A DNA stretch of 64,000 bases, from assembly GCF_003663845.1 (NCBI RefSeq), contig NZ_RCCA01000001.1, forward strand, positions 2,914,001 through 2,978,000, written 5' to 3'. The DNA comes from Chryseobacterium sp. 7. Its GTDB lineage: Bacteria; Bacteroidota; Bacteroidia; Flavobacteriales; Weeksellaceae. Shown here piece after piece: positions 1 through 8,470 of the stretch. Numbering within the stretch: position 1 is the first letter of the stretch; each line of letters begins with the position of its first letter. Under the pieces are notes generated by a model, which saw only the letters and a program-made list of their open reading frames with translations, did no database searches and was not told the origin of the DNA. The translations under genes and the position numbers were made by a program.

Positions 1-1
1 T

Positions 2-298
2 TCTACAGCACAAAATCTTATGAGCATAGAGCCTGACAAATTTGCTGCTATTGTTTCCATTGCAGCGGTTCCGGATTTTTCAAATCTGAAACAACTGGAT
101 CAAAAAAATATCTGGCTCATTCACGGTGAAAAAGACAATGAAAATCCTTATTCGGGAAGTACCAAATTGTTTAAAAAATTAGTTTCAAACAAAAATCTGA
201 CTTTTACAACATATGGTAACCTTAATCATAATACGATTACCATCCCGTTTTTAACAACAGAAGATATTCCCAAATGGCTGTTTGAAAAGAGAAAATAA
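2..298 (+). CDS. Alpha/beta hydrolase, C-terminal fragment (5' end outside window)
   Basis: The reading frame is open from the first bases of the window, so the ATG at 20 is internal and the gene starts upstream. The visible 98 residues look like the C-terminal third of a dienelactone-hydrolase or prolyl-oligopeptidase type alpha/beta hydrolase. A beta-strand leads into 'IWLIHGEKDNENPY', the usual place of the catalytic Asp. 'GNLNHNTI' near the end is a good candidate for the catalytic His. The nucleophile Ser would lie upstream and is not visible. The gene ends at a bidirectional terminator and faces the convergent gene at 391. The substrate cannot be inferred. Confidence 0.6.
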   Translation, partial: STAQNLMSIEPDKFAAIVSIAAVPDFSNLKQLDQKNIWLIHGEKDNENPYSGSTKLFKKLVSNKNLTFTTYGNLNHNTITIPFLTTEDIPKWLFEKRK

Positions 299-333
299 AA
301 ACAGGTAACGGCATTCAGTTTCTACCTACAAAA

Positions 334-359
334 AAGGCCTGCTATTTTCAGCAGGCCTT
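334..359. terminator. Bidirectional intrinsic terminator between convergent genes
   Basis: A perfect 10-bp stem (AAGGCCTGCT paired with AGCAGGCCTT) surrounds a 6-nt ATTTTC loop. An A-run lies on its left and a T-rich stretch on its right, so it can terminate both the hydrolase on the plus strand and the holin-like gene on the minus strand. Confidence 0.85.
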
Positions 360-390
360 ATAATTTTATATTGGATTTATTTCTGATCCG

Positions 391-735
391 TTAATCTCCA
401 TCTGAGAACATTGAGTTTGCGAGGGAGGTTACAATTGATAATAATATACTGAAGATAAATGCCCACCAGAAACCATCTACTACCATGCTGTCTATGAAAT
501 AGTCGGCAATCAGGATAATTCCGGCATTAATTACCAAGGCAAAGAATCCTAAGGTAAGAATCGTTAACGGAAGACCGAAAAGGCTCAAAATAGGCTTTAC
601 AAATATGTTAAGAACCCCAAGCACAATCGCAAAGATAATGGCTGAAGAAAATCCTTCAAAATGTACTCCCGGTAAAATTTTAGTTAAAAGATAAGCAACA
701 ATTGCGGTTATCAATAATCGGATAATTAAGTTCAT
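391..735 (-). CDS. Phage holin family (superfamily IV, YvlD-like) membrane protein
   Basis: This 114-aa protein is almost entirely hydrophobic, with four predicted membrane helices at about residues 3-20, 30-52, 58-80 and 88-108. The spacing and motifs such as 'LNIFVKPILSLFGLPLTILTLG' (split here: LNIFVKPILSLF, then GLPLTILTLG) are typical of Pfam Phage_holin_4_2 (PF04020). These are small four-helix chromosomal inner-membrane proteins of unknown function, named holins only by similarity. No lysis genes are nearby, so a phage role is unlikely. It is a single-gene unit. Confidence 0.85.
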   Translation of the reverse strand: MNLIIRLLITAIVAYLLTKILPGVHFEGFSSAIIFAIVLGVLNIFVKPILSLFGLPLTILTLGFFALVINAGIILIADYFIDSMVVDGFWWAFIFSILLSIVTSLANSMFSDGD

Positions 736-853
736 AGAGTTATTTTTTAATGTTGATGGAGTGTAAGGAGCAAAAGGTATTCCATTCCGGAAAAAATAAA
801 GCCCCGAAACCCTTTATTCAAGGAATATTCTGTCTTTTATTTTCCTTAATATC

Positions 854-1276
854 TTATTTTATTTTCATCATGGTTACTAATGAAGTGGCTACATGGCTTT
901 CAGAATCAGAACTTTCGGTGTGAACATAGATTTCTGTTCTCACCACAATAATTTTTCCTCCGCCTTTGATAACATAAGATTTTGAAACCAGGGCATCACC
1001 CATGGCAGGGCGAAGATAATTCACCTTCAACTCCACGGTCACTACATAACAGTCTTCCGGATAATGGCTCACAGCGGCATACCCTGAAGAAACATCTACT
1101 AGAGAGGCTATCATTGCGCCATTGAACATTCCTGCTTTTCTGGTCATCATCTCCATTTTGGGAATTTTCATGGATATAAAATCGGTTTCTACTTCCAGCA
1201 GTTCCGCTTTATAAAACTGTAAGGTTTCTGAACGGCCGAAGCTGTCTGTAATGAGTTTCTTTTTTTCTGGTGTCAT
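854..1276 (-). CDS. PaaI-like hotdog-fold thioesterase
   Basis: The protein is 140 aa from the ATG at 1276. It has hotdog-thioesterase features: 'AGMFNGAMIASLVDVSSGYA' matches the N/H-G-G...D signature region around the long helix, followed by 'VTVELKVNYLRPA', the strand found in PaaI/YdiI acyl-CoA thioesterases. A longer frame reaches 1366, but that upstream start lies inside the terminator hairpin of the preceding gene, so the internal Met ('MTPEKKK') is preferred. Probable role: hydrolysis of an acyl-CoA. The substrate is unknown. Confidence 0.75.
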   Translation of the reverse strand: MTPEKKKLITDSFGRSETLQFYKAELLEVETDFISMKIPKMEMMTRKAGMFNGAMIASLVDVSSGYAAVSHYPEDCYVVTVELKVNYLRPAMGDALVSKSYVIKGGGKIIVVRTEIYVHTESSDSESHVATSLVTMMKIK

Positions 1277-1343
1277 GAATTTTATTTTAAACAAAGGTAA
1301 GCGCTGCAGCGTTTTTGATCTCAATATTCCTGAAAATTTCCAT

Positions 1344-1375
1344 AAAAAAACCGTTTCATCCCTCATGAAACGGTT
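1344..1375 (-). terminator. Intrinsic terminator of the ALDH-GMC operon
   Basis: An 11-bp stem (AACCGTTTCAT with ATGAAACGGTT) encloses a CCCTC loop at 1360-1364. Read on the minus strand it is followed by a run of seven U (A-run at 1344-1350), 22 bases after the GMC oxidoreductase stop. Confidence 0.85.
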
Positions 1376-1396
1376 AAATTCCGGTTTGGAACCTTC

Positions 1397-2950
1397 TTAC
1401 ACAACAAGTGTTAATTTTTCTGATGAATCTGATGCTTTCAGATGATGATCTTCTTTAATCATATCGGCAGCTTTTTCACCAATCATAATGGTAGGTGCAT
1501 TGGTATTTCCGGAAACAACATCCGGCATAACGGATGCATCTGCTACCCTTAATCCTTTTATTCCATATACTTTCAGTCTTGGGTCTACTACAGAATGGCT
1601 GTCGGTTCCCATTTTGCAAGTTCCTGTCATGTGATGGTAAGTGGAACATGATTTTTTAATATAATCAATTACTTCTTCTTTTGTTTTTCCTTCTCCCGGA
1701 TAAATCTCACCATCGTTCCATTCTTTCATCGCTTCTGTTCTTCCCATTTTACGGCATATTTCTACACATTCATACAGTGCTTCCAGATCAGATTCTTCAG
1801 AAAGATACATTGGGTTGATCTCTGGTGATACGGAAGGATCAGAAGAAATCAGTTTAATATATCCTTTACTGGCAGGTCTTATAAATCCTGCGCAGAATGT
1901 AAACGCATTTTCCGGTCCTGTGAATCCCGGGCTGTAATAAGGAAGTCCCATGAAAAGAGGCTGCAGATCAGGGAAAGCCATTTCTTCTTTGCTTTTCCAA
2001 AATAACTGAGCTTCCAACAGATTGGCTTGTGGAGCAGGGATTTCTTTTTTAGCTTTAAAAATAACGCTTGTCAAAAGATGATCCTGAAGGTTCTTTCCAA
2101 CTCCTTTCAAGTCTTTTACCACTGAAATTCCTACTGATTCCAGTTCTTTTTTATCACCAACTCCAGAAAGCATCAAAAGTTTGGCAGATTCAATGGTTCC
2201 ACAGGATACAATGACTTCTTTTTCTGCTTCTGCCTCAACTAATTCACCGTCTTTCAAATACTGAATGCCTACACATTCGTTTCCTTCAAAAATGAGTTTC
2301 TGAGCCAGCGCATTAGTATGAATATGCAAATTAGCACGTGATTTCACCGGATCTAAGAATGCTTTCGCTGTTGAGCATCGCTTTCCGTCTTTTCCTGCAG
2401 TCAAATGATTAAGACCTACTCCCCATATTTCTTTGTTAAAATCATCCGTCAAAGGATAGCCCAATTCTTTACAGGCTTCAATAGCACTTATGGAAATGGC
2501 ATTGGGATGTTTGATTCGGCTTACAAAAAGGGGGCCTTCACCTCCATGAGTATCATCTCTGCCATCTTCGTGGGTTTCAGATTTTTTAAAGTAAGGCAAA
2601 ACACTGTTCCAGTCCCAGCCCACACATCCTTTATAAGCCCAACTATCATAATCCTGCTGATGTCCTCTGATGTAAATCAATCCATTAATGGAGCTTGAAC
2701 CACCCAATGTCTTACCACGGGGCCAATATCTGGTACTTCCTCCCGCATGTTCCTGCGCTACGGTATGATATGCCCAATCTCTTTCTGTATTCCATACCGC
2801 GGGCCAGCCAGCCTGTTCTTGTACTTCAGCAACTTTATCATCGGGACCTGCCTCCAGCAGGAGTACATTTATATTTTCGTTTTCACTTAATCTATTGGCA
2901 ATTACAGCTCCTGCCGAACCGGATCCGACAATTATAAAATCGTATTTCAT
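1397..2950 (-). CDS. GMC family FAD-dependent oxidoreductase (alcohol/choline dehydrogenase-like)
   Basis: A full-length GMC oxidoreductase (517 aa). An FAD dinucleotide-binding motif opens the protein ('DFIIVGSGSAGAVIANRLSE'). GMC signature 1 follows around 'WPRGKTLGGSSSINGLIYIR' at about residues 76-95, and signature 2 is 'GTIESAKLLMLSGVG'. Near the C-terminus are 'CSTYHHMTGTCKMG' and 'VSGNTNAPTIMIGEKAADMI', the active-site His/Asn region. It would oxidise a primary alcohol to an aldehyde. It lies 16 bp after an aldehyde dehydrogenase gene, so the pair could carry out alcohol to aldehyde to acid. BetA-like choline dehydrogenase is one option, but similarity within GMC enzymes does not fix the substrate. 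Confidence 0.88.
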   Translation of the reverse strand: MKYDFIIVGSGSAGAVIANRLSENENINVLLLEAGPDDKVAEVQEQAGWPAVWNTERDWAYHTVAQEHAGGSTRYWPRGKTLGGSSSINGLIYIRGHQQDYDSWAYKGCVGWDWNSVLPYFKKSETHEDGRDDTHGGEGPLFVSRIKHPNAISISAIEACKELGYPLTDDFNKEIWGVGLNHLTAGKDGKRCSTAKAFLDPVKSRANLHIHTNALAQKLIFEGNECVGIQYLKDGELVEAEAEKEVIVSCGTIESAKLLMLSGVGDKKELESVGISVVKDLKGVGKNLQDHLLTSVIFKAKKEIPAPQANLLEAQLFWKSKEEMAFPDLQPLFMGLPYYSPGFTGPENAFTFCAGFIRPASKGYIKLISSDPSVSPEINPMYLSEESDLEALYECVEICRKMGRTEAMKEWNDGEIYPGEGKTKEEVIDYIKKSCSTYHHMTGTCKMGTDSHSVVDPRLKVYGIKGLRVADASVMPDVVSGNTNAPTIMIGEKAADMIKEDHHLKASDSSEKLTLVV

Positions 2951-2966
2951 GTGTTTTTTATTTGTT

Positions 2967-4372
2967 TTATTTTTTGATGCTGATTATTTTAGGAACGGTA
3001 ACCGCTTTTAATCCTTCAATTCCAAATTCTACTCCATAGCCAGATTGTTTTACACCTCCGAACGGCACAAAAGGGTTAATGGCTCCATGCTGATTGATCC
3101 ATACGGTTCCTGCTTCCAGTTGTGCCGCTACTTTCTGAGCTTCATCAAGATCATCACTCCATACGGAAGCTCCCAATCCGGTTTCTGAGTCATTGGCCTT
3201 GCTGACAGCTTCTTCCAATGTTTTGTATCTAATGATTGGCAATACAGGTCCAAATTGCTCTTCGTCTACAATTCTGTCTCCGTTATCTACATTTCCTATC
3301 AGGGTTACCGGAATGAAATATCCTTCCAGATCAGGTTTTTGTCCTGTGAAAACAAAGTCAGCCCCAATGTTTTCAGCATCACGGATCAGATCCTGAATTT
3401 TATCGTACTGCATTTTGTTCTGGATGGGTCCAAGAACACTGGTTTCATCCGCTCCGTTGCCCATCGGGATATTGGAAGAGTAATCTGCTAATGCCTTAAC
3501 TACTTTTTCATAATCGTCTTCATGAACATATAATCTTTTAGACAGGCACAGGTTTGCCCCATATTCAGGAAAGCTCCCCAGAAAACATTATCAATATGCT
3601 TGGAAACATCAAGTCCCGGTAAGATAATTCCGGCATCATTCCCTCCACATTCAAGAGTTAAACGTGCCATATTTTTAACAGAGGCTTCAATGACTTTTTT
3701 CCCTGTAGCGATGGATCCCGTAAACATAATTTTTCCAATTTCCGGATGTGACGTAAGGTAACCTCCCACTTCTCCTCTACCGGTAATTACCTGTAGAACA
3801 TCTTCAGGAAGCACCGTATTAATTACTTTGATCATCTCAAGGCTGCAGAAAGTTGTATATTCCGAAGGTTTGATGATGACTGCATTTCCCATTCTGAGTG
3901 AAGGAATAATCTGCCAGATGGCGATCATCAACGGCCAGTTCCAGGGAGCAATAGCAGCCACTACTCCTATCGGATTTCTATATAAAACGTCTTTTCTGGT
4001 TTCGTCTTCAAAAACAATTTCTTCCGGTAAGTCCAGCGATGCGGGAACTTGTGTCCAGCCTACACAAGCCTGCATTTCAAAATTGGCTCCGGGACCGTTA
4101 AGCGGTTTTCCCTGCTCGCGGGTAATCCATTCTGCAAGCTCTTTTGAATTTTGCTGTAAAGCTTCGGCCACTTGTAATAAAATTTCTTTTCTTTCTGCAT
4201 CAGGTCTTGCCGACCACAGTTTTTGGGCTTTTTTTGCTTTTTCAATTTTAGCATCAATCTCTTCACGGGAAGTATTGGTAACTTCACCTATAACTTCTAA
4301 AGTAGAAGGGTTCAGGGATAAAAATGTGGTATCTGGAGTATGGGTTTCTTTAGCTGCTGATATATTTTCCAT
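2967..4372 (-). pseudogene. Aldehyde dehydrogenase (NAD-dependent), frameshifted
   Basis: Two reading frames together make a complete aldehyde dehydrogenase. The N-terminal part (4372 down to about 3540) carries 'PWNWPLMIAIWQIIPSLRMG', 'FTGSIATGKKV', the general-base Glu in 'LECGGNDAGI' and the catalytic Cys in 'NMGQTCACLK'. The C-terminal part (about 3540 to 2967) carries 'EEQFGPVLPII' and 'PFGGVKQSGYGVEFG'. Adding one base to the four-T run at 3536-3539 joins them as '...CACLKRLYVHEDDYEK...'. All catalytic residues are present, so sequencing error or a very recent mutation is likely. It sits in an operon with the GMC oxidoreductase and is divergent from an AraC regulator. Confidence 0.88.
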
Positions 4373-4474
4373 TGTTTCAAATTATTTTGTACTTTTCGTA
4401 ATTCGAAATTGGCAATAACATGATATAAATCATTTACCTATTCTCTATTTTTTTTAACCTAAACTCTATCTATC
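4373..4474. promoter_or_regulatory. Divergent promoter region between ALDH operon and araC-type gene
   Basis: This 102-bp AT-rich gap separates two divergently transcribed genes and must hold both promoters and probably the AraC-type operator. I could not assign a convincing -33/-7 pair in either direction. Confidence 0.4.
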
Positions 4475-5344
4475 ATGGAAAAGATCGAAGAAAGAACTGT
4501 TTTCAGCATTCCTTTTGGTGAACTGAATGTATTTGAAACGAATGTAGTTTGTCATGATTTTCCTTTCTTTTTTGAAAAACCTGTCATCACACTGATGCTG
4601 AGTGGCAATAAGATCATCCGCAGTGAGGAAGAAACTTTTGAGTTTAATGAAAGAAGTGTATTTATCCCACCCTGTAATAAGGAGCTAAGTATAGATATCC
4701 ACCCCGTTTTCAAAGAGCCCACCAAATGTCTGGTACTGAATATTGAGCAGGAATTTATTGACAGTGTATTTTCTGAAGTGATTGAAAACTGGCATCCGGA
4801 CTGGGACAGAACAGGAATTATGATGAAAGAAAATACGGTAAAAAAGTTTGTAAGCTCAGATGAGTCTTTATGGAGAAGCCTTACTAATCTCTATAACAGA
4901 AGAATAGACGGAAACCTTCAGGGTACTTCAGATTTTCTTTTAAGCTTAAGCCTGAAGGAACTTATTTATGAACTGATGAGGACTAATGCAAAACATATTC
5001 TTTTGTATTCTGACAAGACTGGAAATGCACAGAATGGATTACAGGAAGTGGTTCATTTTATCAAAAATAATTACAAAGAACCAATTACCATCAAGAAACT
5101 TTCCTTTATCGCAGGGATGAGTGAGGCCAATTTGTTTAAAAAGTTTAAACATTCTTACAACTGCACTCCGGTAGAATATATTATTCAGCTGAGAATAGAA
5201 CATGCCAAGCAGCTATTGATCAGCAATCCTGAAATTGGAATTAAAAATATATGTTTCGAGTCCGGGTTTAATACACTGGAGTATTTTTATAGAAAATTTA
5301 CTCAGATCACCGGAAAGTCTCCGAAGAGATTTAAAATAGATTGA
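4475..5344 (+). CDS. AraC family transcriptional regulator
   Basis: 289 aa. The C-terminal 100 residues form a typical AraC double helix-turn-helix: 'ITIKKLSFIAGMSEANLFKK' then 'IGIKNICFESGFNTLEYFYR', ending 'ITGKSPKRFKID'. The N-terminal about 170 residues have the beta-rich cupin-like sensor layout ('ITLMLSGNKIIRSEEETFEF'). Its divergent position next to the ALDH/GMC operon suggests it senses a substrate of that pathway and activates it. This is inference from position only. Confidence 0.85.
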   Translation: MEKIEERTVFSIPFGELNVFETNVVCHDFPFFFEKPVITLMLSGNKIIRSEEETFEFNERSVFIPPCNKELSIDIHPVFKEPTKCLVLNIEQEFIDSVFSEVIENWHPDWDRTGIMMKENTVKKFVSSDESLWRSLTNLYNRRIDGNLQGTSDFLLSLSLKELIYELMRTNAKHILLYSDKTGNAQNGLQEVVHFIKNNYKEPITIKKLSFIAGMSEANLFKKFKHSYNCTPVEYIIQLRIEHAKQLLISNPEIGIKNICFESGFNTLEYFYRKFTQITGKSPKRFKID

Positions 5345-5652
5345 TAAGGGATGGAAGCTGGAAGAAAAGAGTCTGCAGTTTTTTTTATTTTTGAACAGGC
5401 AACTATTAAAGTGTAAGACTGGATTCCTGCGGAATAACAAATACAACGCTTAATGTATCCGTACAGATTGTCATCCCGTAGAAATCTCTGTATGGATTTA
5501 TTGGTTGAACACAAAGACGCGAGTTGTTTACTAAGCTATGCTTTTAGGGCGCAAGTATTTTATCTCCGATAAAATGGGTTATCGCTTTGTATTTGCAATG
5601 AAAATTTATTTAACTTTTCCAATTATTAAATTCAAGACGAAACTCCTTCATT
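5345..5652. other. Intergenic region between the two araC-type genes
   Basis: No gene is supported. The region contains one copy of the 65-bp palindromic repeat (5422-5486). The stretch just before the second araC gene has no clear promoter. Confidence 0.6.
5422..5486. repeat. 65-bp palindromic interspersed repeat, family A copy 1
   Basis: Outer arms GATTCCTGCGGAATAACAAA and the reverse complement of TGTCATCCCGTAGAAATC surround a centre containing ACAACGCTTAATGTATCCGTACA. Related copies lie at 8199, 16241 and 18133. Confidence 0.8.
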
Positions 5653-6106
5653 ATGCTGAATGATTACAAAAAATACGAATTATTTGGAAAAACTCTGATA
5701 CAGAAAATTGATATAATAGGATCATTCAGATATGATTTTCCTGTTTCAGAGCAAGCTTGTTTTCTGTATGTTACTAAAGGGGAATTTCAATATAAAACAG
5801 ATGAGCAGGAGTTTAATATCTCTGCTAATTATTCGCTGTTTCTTAATTGTATCACTTCTGGAAAGTATATGGAGAACTCAGAATCAGAAGATCATTGTGA
5901 AATTGTCATTGTTACTTTTTATCCGGATATCCTGAAAAGAATTTATGACAGAGAATTGCCTTTATTACTGCAAAAACCGGCAGATATAGTTTCGAACAAA
6001 TCTAATGAGAAAATAAATAATGATTTTCTCATTCAAAAATATGTAGAAGGACTGCTTTTTTATTTTGAAAATCCTTCCCTTGTTAATGAAGATATATTAA
6101 TTCTTA

Positions 6107-6952
6107 GAGCCTGTTTAAATTTTATTGAGTAATAATTTTATAGCGGATAATTTGGTCATATTTTCGGAAGACTCATGCAGTAGTTCATAGTTCCTACAAA
6201 GCCTTCTGTCATTATCAAACCAAGCAAAAGTTCTTTCTATTACCCATCGTTTACTTACGGGTTTAAACTCTTTTTTAGCTTGTTTTTCTTTATCCCGACT
6301 TACCACTTTTACCAGGTATGAATAAAGGCTATGAGCTTTATCTAGAAAATCTCCTCTATAGCCTGCATCAGCAAGAATACACTTGAAATTCATCAGCTCT
6401 TCCCTGAGTAATCTAAGCAAAAGCAATCCAGCCTTACTATCATGAATATTGGCTACACAAACCATCACTGCGATTAAAAATCCATTCTTATCTACTAGCA
6501 CATGGCGTTTTATTCCTTTTATTTTCTTATTTCCATCTACGCCATGAAGACCTCTATTATTGCCCCAGCGTACACTTTGGCTATCCATTATTCCTAAGGA
6601 GGCTTCTGCTCGCTGACCCTTTTTTATACGAACTTTCATTCGTAGCTTTTCTAGAATTAAGTCAAAATATCCCAACTCCGTCCAACGGATATAATAGTAA
6701 TAAACCAATTGCCATTTGGGGAAATCTTTAGGAAGCATACGCCACTGGCAACCTGTTTTTATCAAATACATTAAGGAGTTCCAAATCAAAAGAAGAGGAT
6801 ATTTTCTCTTTCTCTCTTTTAGGTTCATCGTTTTCTTTATATATTGCCACTGGTTTTCAGTTAAATCGGTTGGGTATTTCATTTTTTTTTTTCAAATATC
6901 CAACCTCTGAAAGCCTCTTAACAAAATTTTCTACGAAAATTTAAACAGGCTC
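6107..6952 (-). mobile_element. IS5-type insertion sequence, complete, 846 bp
   Basis: Identical 17-bp terminal inverted repeats (GAGCCTGTTTAAATTTT) occupy 6107-6123 and, inverted, 6936-6952. A 3-bp TTA duplication flanks it at 6104-6106 and 6953-6955, matching the TNA target of the IS1031/IS5-type group. One transposase gene fills the element and its stop codon lies in the left repeat. Perfect ends and duplication indicate a recent insertion. Confidence 0.93.
6115..6882 (-). CDS. IS5 family transposase (DDE)
   Basis: 255 aa. The N-terminus 'YPTDLTENQWQYIKK' is the DUF4096-type helix-turn-helix domain of IS5 transposases. The DDE catalytic domain follows: first Asp in 'LGIMDSQSVRWG', second Asp in 'CILADAGYRGDF' and Glu in 'RWVIERTFAWFDNDRRL'. 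The frame is uninterrupted and encoded as one ORF without programmed frameshifting. The element is therefore probably active. Confidence 0.93.
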   Translation of the reverse strand: MKYPTDLTENQWQYIKKTMNLKERKRKYPLLLIWNSLMYLIKTGCQWRMLPKDFPKWQLVYYYYIRWTELGYFDLILEKLRMKVRIKKGQRAEASLGIMDSQSVRWGNNRGLHGVDGNKKIKGIKRHVLVDKNGFLIAVMVCVANIHDSKAGLLLLRLLREELMNFKCILADAGYRGDFLDKAHSLYSYLVKVVSRDKEKQAKKEFKPVSKRWVIERTFAWFDNDRRLCRNYELLHESSENMTKLSAIKLLLNKI

Positions 6953-7556
6953 TTAAGTTAAAAGAAATCATGTTGCTGCTGGCTCAGTCACAGAATGCTA
7001 AAGCCATCCGGCTGATCCTGTCACAGCTTTTCTCTCCTACAACTTATTCTTTTAAGCAAATTATTGAAGCGAATTTATTTTCACAGCTAACGGTTGAACA
7101 GCTTGCAGAACAAAGTAACCTAAGTGTATCATCCTTCAAAAGGGAGTTTGCAAAACTGTATAATGATACTCCTGCCAATTATATAAGAAACAAAAAGCTG
7201 GAAAAAGCTGCCGAATTACTGTTGATATCAGATGAACGTATTACAGATATTGCATTGGATTGTGGATTTAATGATCTGGCCACTTTTACAAAAAACTTCA
7301 GCGATAAATATCTTGCTACTCCATCCCATTATCGTCAGCAGCAAAAGGACAATTAATTGAAAAAACATTTTCATGTAATGGTACAGGTATTTCTTATTTT
7401 GATAAGGAATGTTTTTTGAACCAAAATCTCAAATTCTTGAACTAAATCAATAAATCATTTCTGTGATTCTATCGCAAATTTGTACCATCAGTTTAAGGGA
7501 ATTAAAATATGCCCGCAGCACAAACTGAATGAGTATCAATTTAAAATAACACCAAT

Positions 7557-8051
7557 ATGAATCTATCAGGTTTAGGAATTTTTCATACCATTATTGGTAT
7601 CACAGCACTTGTGGGTGCTATTACGGGCTTTATCAAATATGGTAAAATCAATCTGGCTCAGCTGTCAGGGAAGGTCTATTTTTATGCTACTGCTGTTACA
7701 TCACTCACTGCATTGGGCATCTCAAAAAATGGAGGGTTCAACGCAGGACATGTATTCTCGTTATTCATCATTGCATTGATTTCTATTTCCTATTTTCTTT
7801 TCACTAATAAAAAAGAAGTAGGAAAAGCCAGATATTTTGAGAATTTTCTACTTTCATTCAGCTTTTTCCTGTCTCTTGTCCCAACGGTTAATGAGACTTT
7901 TACAAGAGTCCCGATTGGGCATCCTTTGGCTAAAGATATTAAAGATCCAATCATTGGCCAGACTCTTCTTGTTATTTTCCTGCTTTTTATTGTTGGATCT
8001 GTTTTTCAATTTATCAAACAGAAAAGAGAGAATCTTGAAATTTCAAAATGA
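7557..8051 (+). CDS. Multi-pass membrane protein of unknown function
   Basis: 164 aa with five predicted membrane helices (about residues 6-26, 38-56, 63-82, 94-111 and 130-153). A conserved-looking loop 'IGHPLAKDIKDPIIGQ' precedes the last helix and a short charged tail ends the protein. I do not recognise the family with certainty. It resembles small DUF2306-like or hypothetical flavobacterial membrane proteins. It stands alone, downstream of the broken araC gene, and might have been its target. That link is only positional. Confidence 0.7.
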   Translation: MNLSGLGIFHTIIGITALVGAITGFIKYGKINLAQLSGKVYFYATAVTSLTALGISKNGGFNAGHVFSLFIIALISISYFLFTNKKEVGKARYFENFLLSFSFFLSLVPTVNETFTRVPIGHPLAKDIKDPIIGQTLLVIFLLFIVGSVFQFIKQKRENLEISK

Positions 8052-8075
8052 TTGTTTATTCAGGAAAGCTTTAAA

Positions 8076-8129
8076 ACACCCTGTTAAAAATTCTTTGAAT
8101 TCTTGCCACTCCTCCGTAGGAAGGGAATC
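8076..8129 (+). repeat. 54-bp interspersed repeat, family C copy 1
   Basis: Contains TTAAAAATTCTTTGAATTCT followed by TGCCACTCCTCC and GGAAGGGAATC. It matches the reverse complement of 15122-15175 with scattered differences. It lies just after a gene end. Confidence 0.65.
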
Positions 8130-8198
8130 TTTCACATCTCCAGCTAAAGTATTTGTAAATAGATAGCGATTCTAATTCTATAGAAAATGTAAGCCTTG

Positions 8199-8263
8199 GA
8201 TTCCTACGGAATGACAAATACAACGTTTAGTTTATCCATACACTTTGTCATCCCGTAGGAATC
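8199..8263. repeat. 65-bp palindromic interspersed repeat, family A copy 2
   Basis: GATTCCTACGGAATGACAAA at the left pairs with TTTGTCATCCCGTAGGAATC at the right with one mismatch. The 25-nt centre includes ACAACGTTTAGTTTATCCATACAC. This is the cleanest of the four copies. Confidence 0.85.
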
Positions 8264-8344
8264 TAAGTAGAGCCATTCCCTTGGTTTTTAATAATAAAAA
8301 GATTATTAAATCTTTTTATTTCCAACAACCCAATATACCCATAC

Positions 8345-8378
8345 TGCCAGATACAAAAGTATCCGGCAATTTTTTTTT
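8345..8378 (+). terminator. Intrinsic terminator
   Basis: TGCCAGATAC and GTATCCGGCA form a 10-bp stem with one mismatch around an AAAA loop, followed by a run of nine T. It insulates the pirin gene from upstream transcription. Confidence 0.8.
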
Positions 8379-8470
8379 GATGCAAAGTCATTTATTAAAC
8401 TAGTTAAATGTGCAGGGTTTCCGGTCTCTCTAAATTTACCCTGTCAAACAAGAACAAATAACAATCTGAT

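Larger units (their letters stand above)
5653..7356 (+). pseudogene. AraC family regulator gene interrupted by an IS element
   Basis: The first part (5653-6106) encodes a sensor-like N-terminus. The last part (6956-7356) encodes the AraC DNA-binding domain with 'LTVEQLAEQSNLSVSSFKRE' and 'ERITDIALDCGFNDLATFTK'. Removing the IS and one copy of the TTA target duplication restores a continuous frame reading '...NEDILILKLKEIMLLLAQSQ...', so the gene was intact before insertion. The downstream part could still start at the ATG at 6970 and give a free DNA-binding domain of 128 aa. The regulator as a whole is inactivated. Confidence 0.92.

Noticed and set aside
391..735. Phage lysis (holin) function
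   Set aside because: The name comes from the family label only. No endolysin or phage gene is nearby, and chromosomal members of this family are general membrane proteins.
1251..1445. Plus-strand ORF across the thioesterase start and GMC end
   Set aside because: It overlaps a terminator hairpin and the well-supported minus-strand genes, and has no protein-like pattern.
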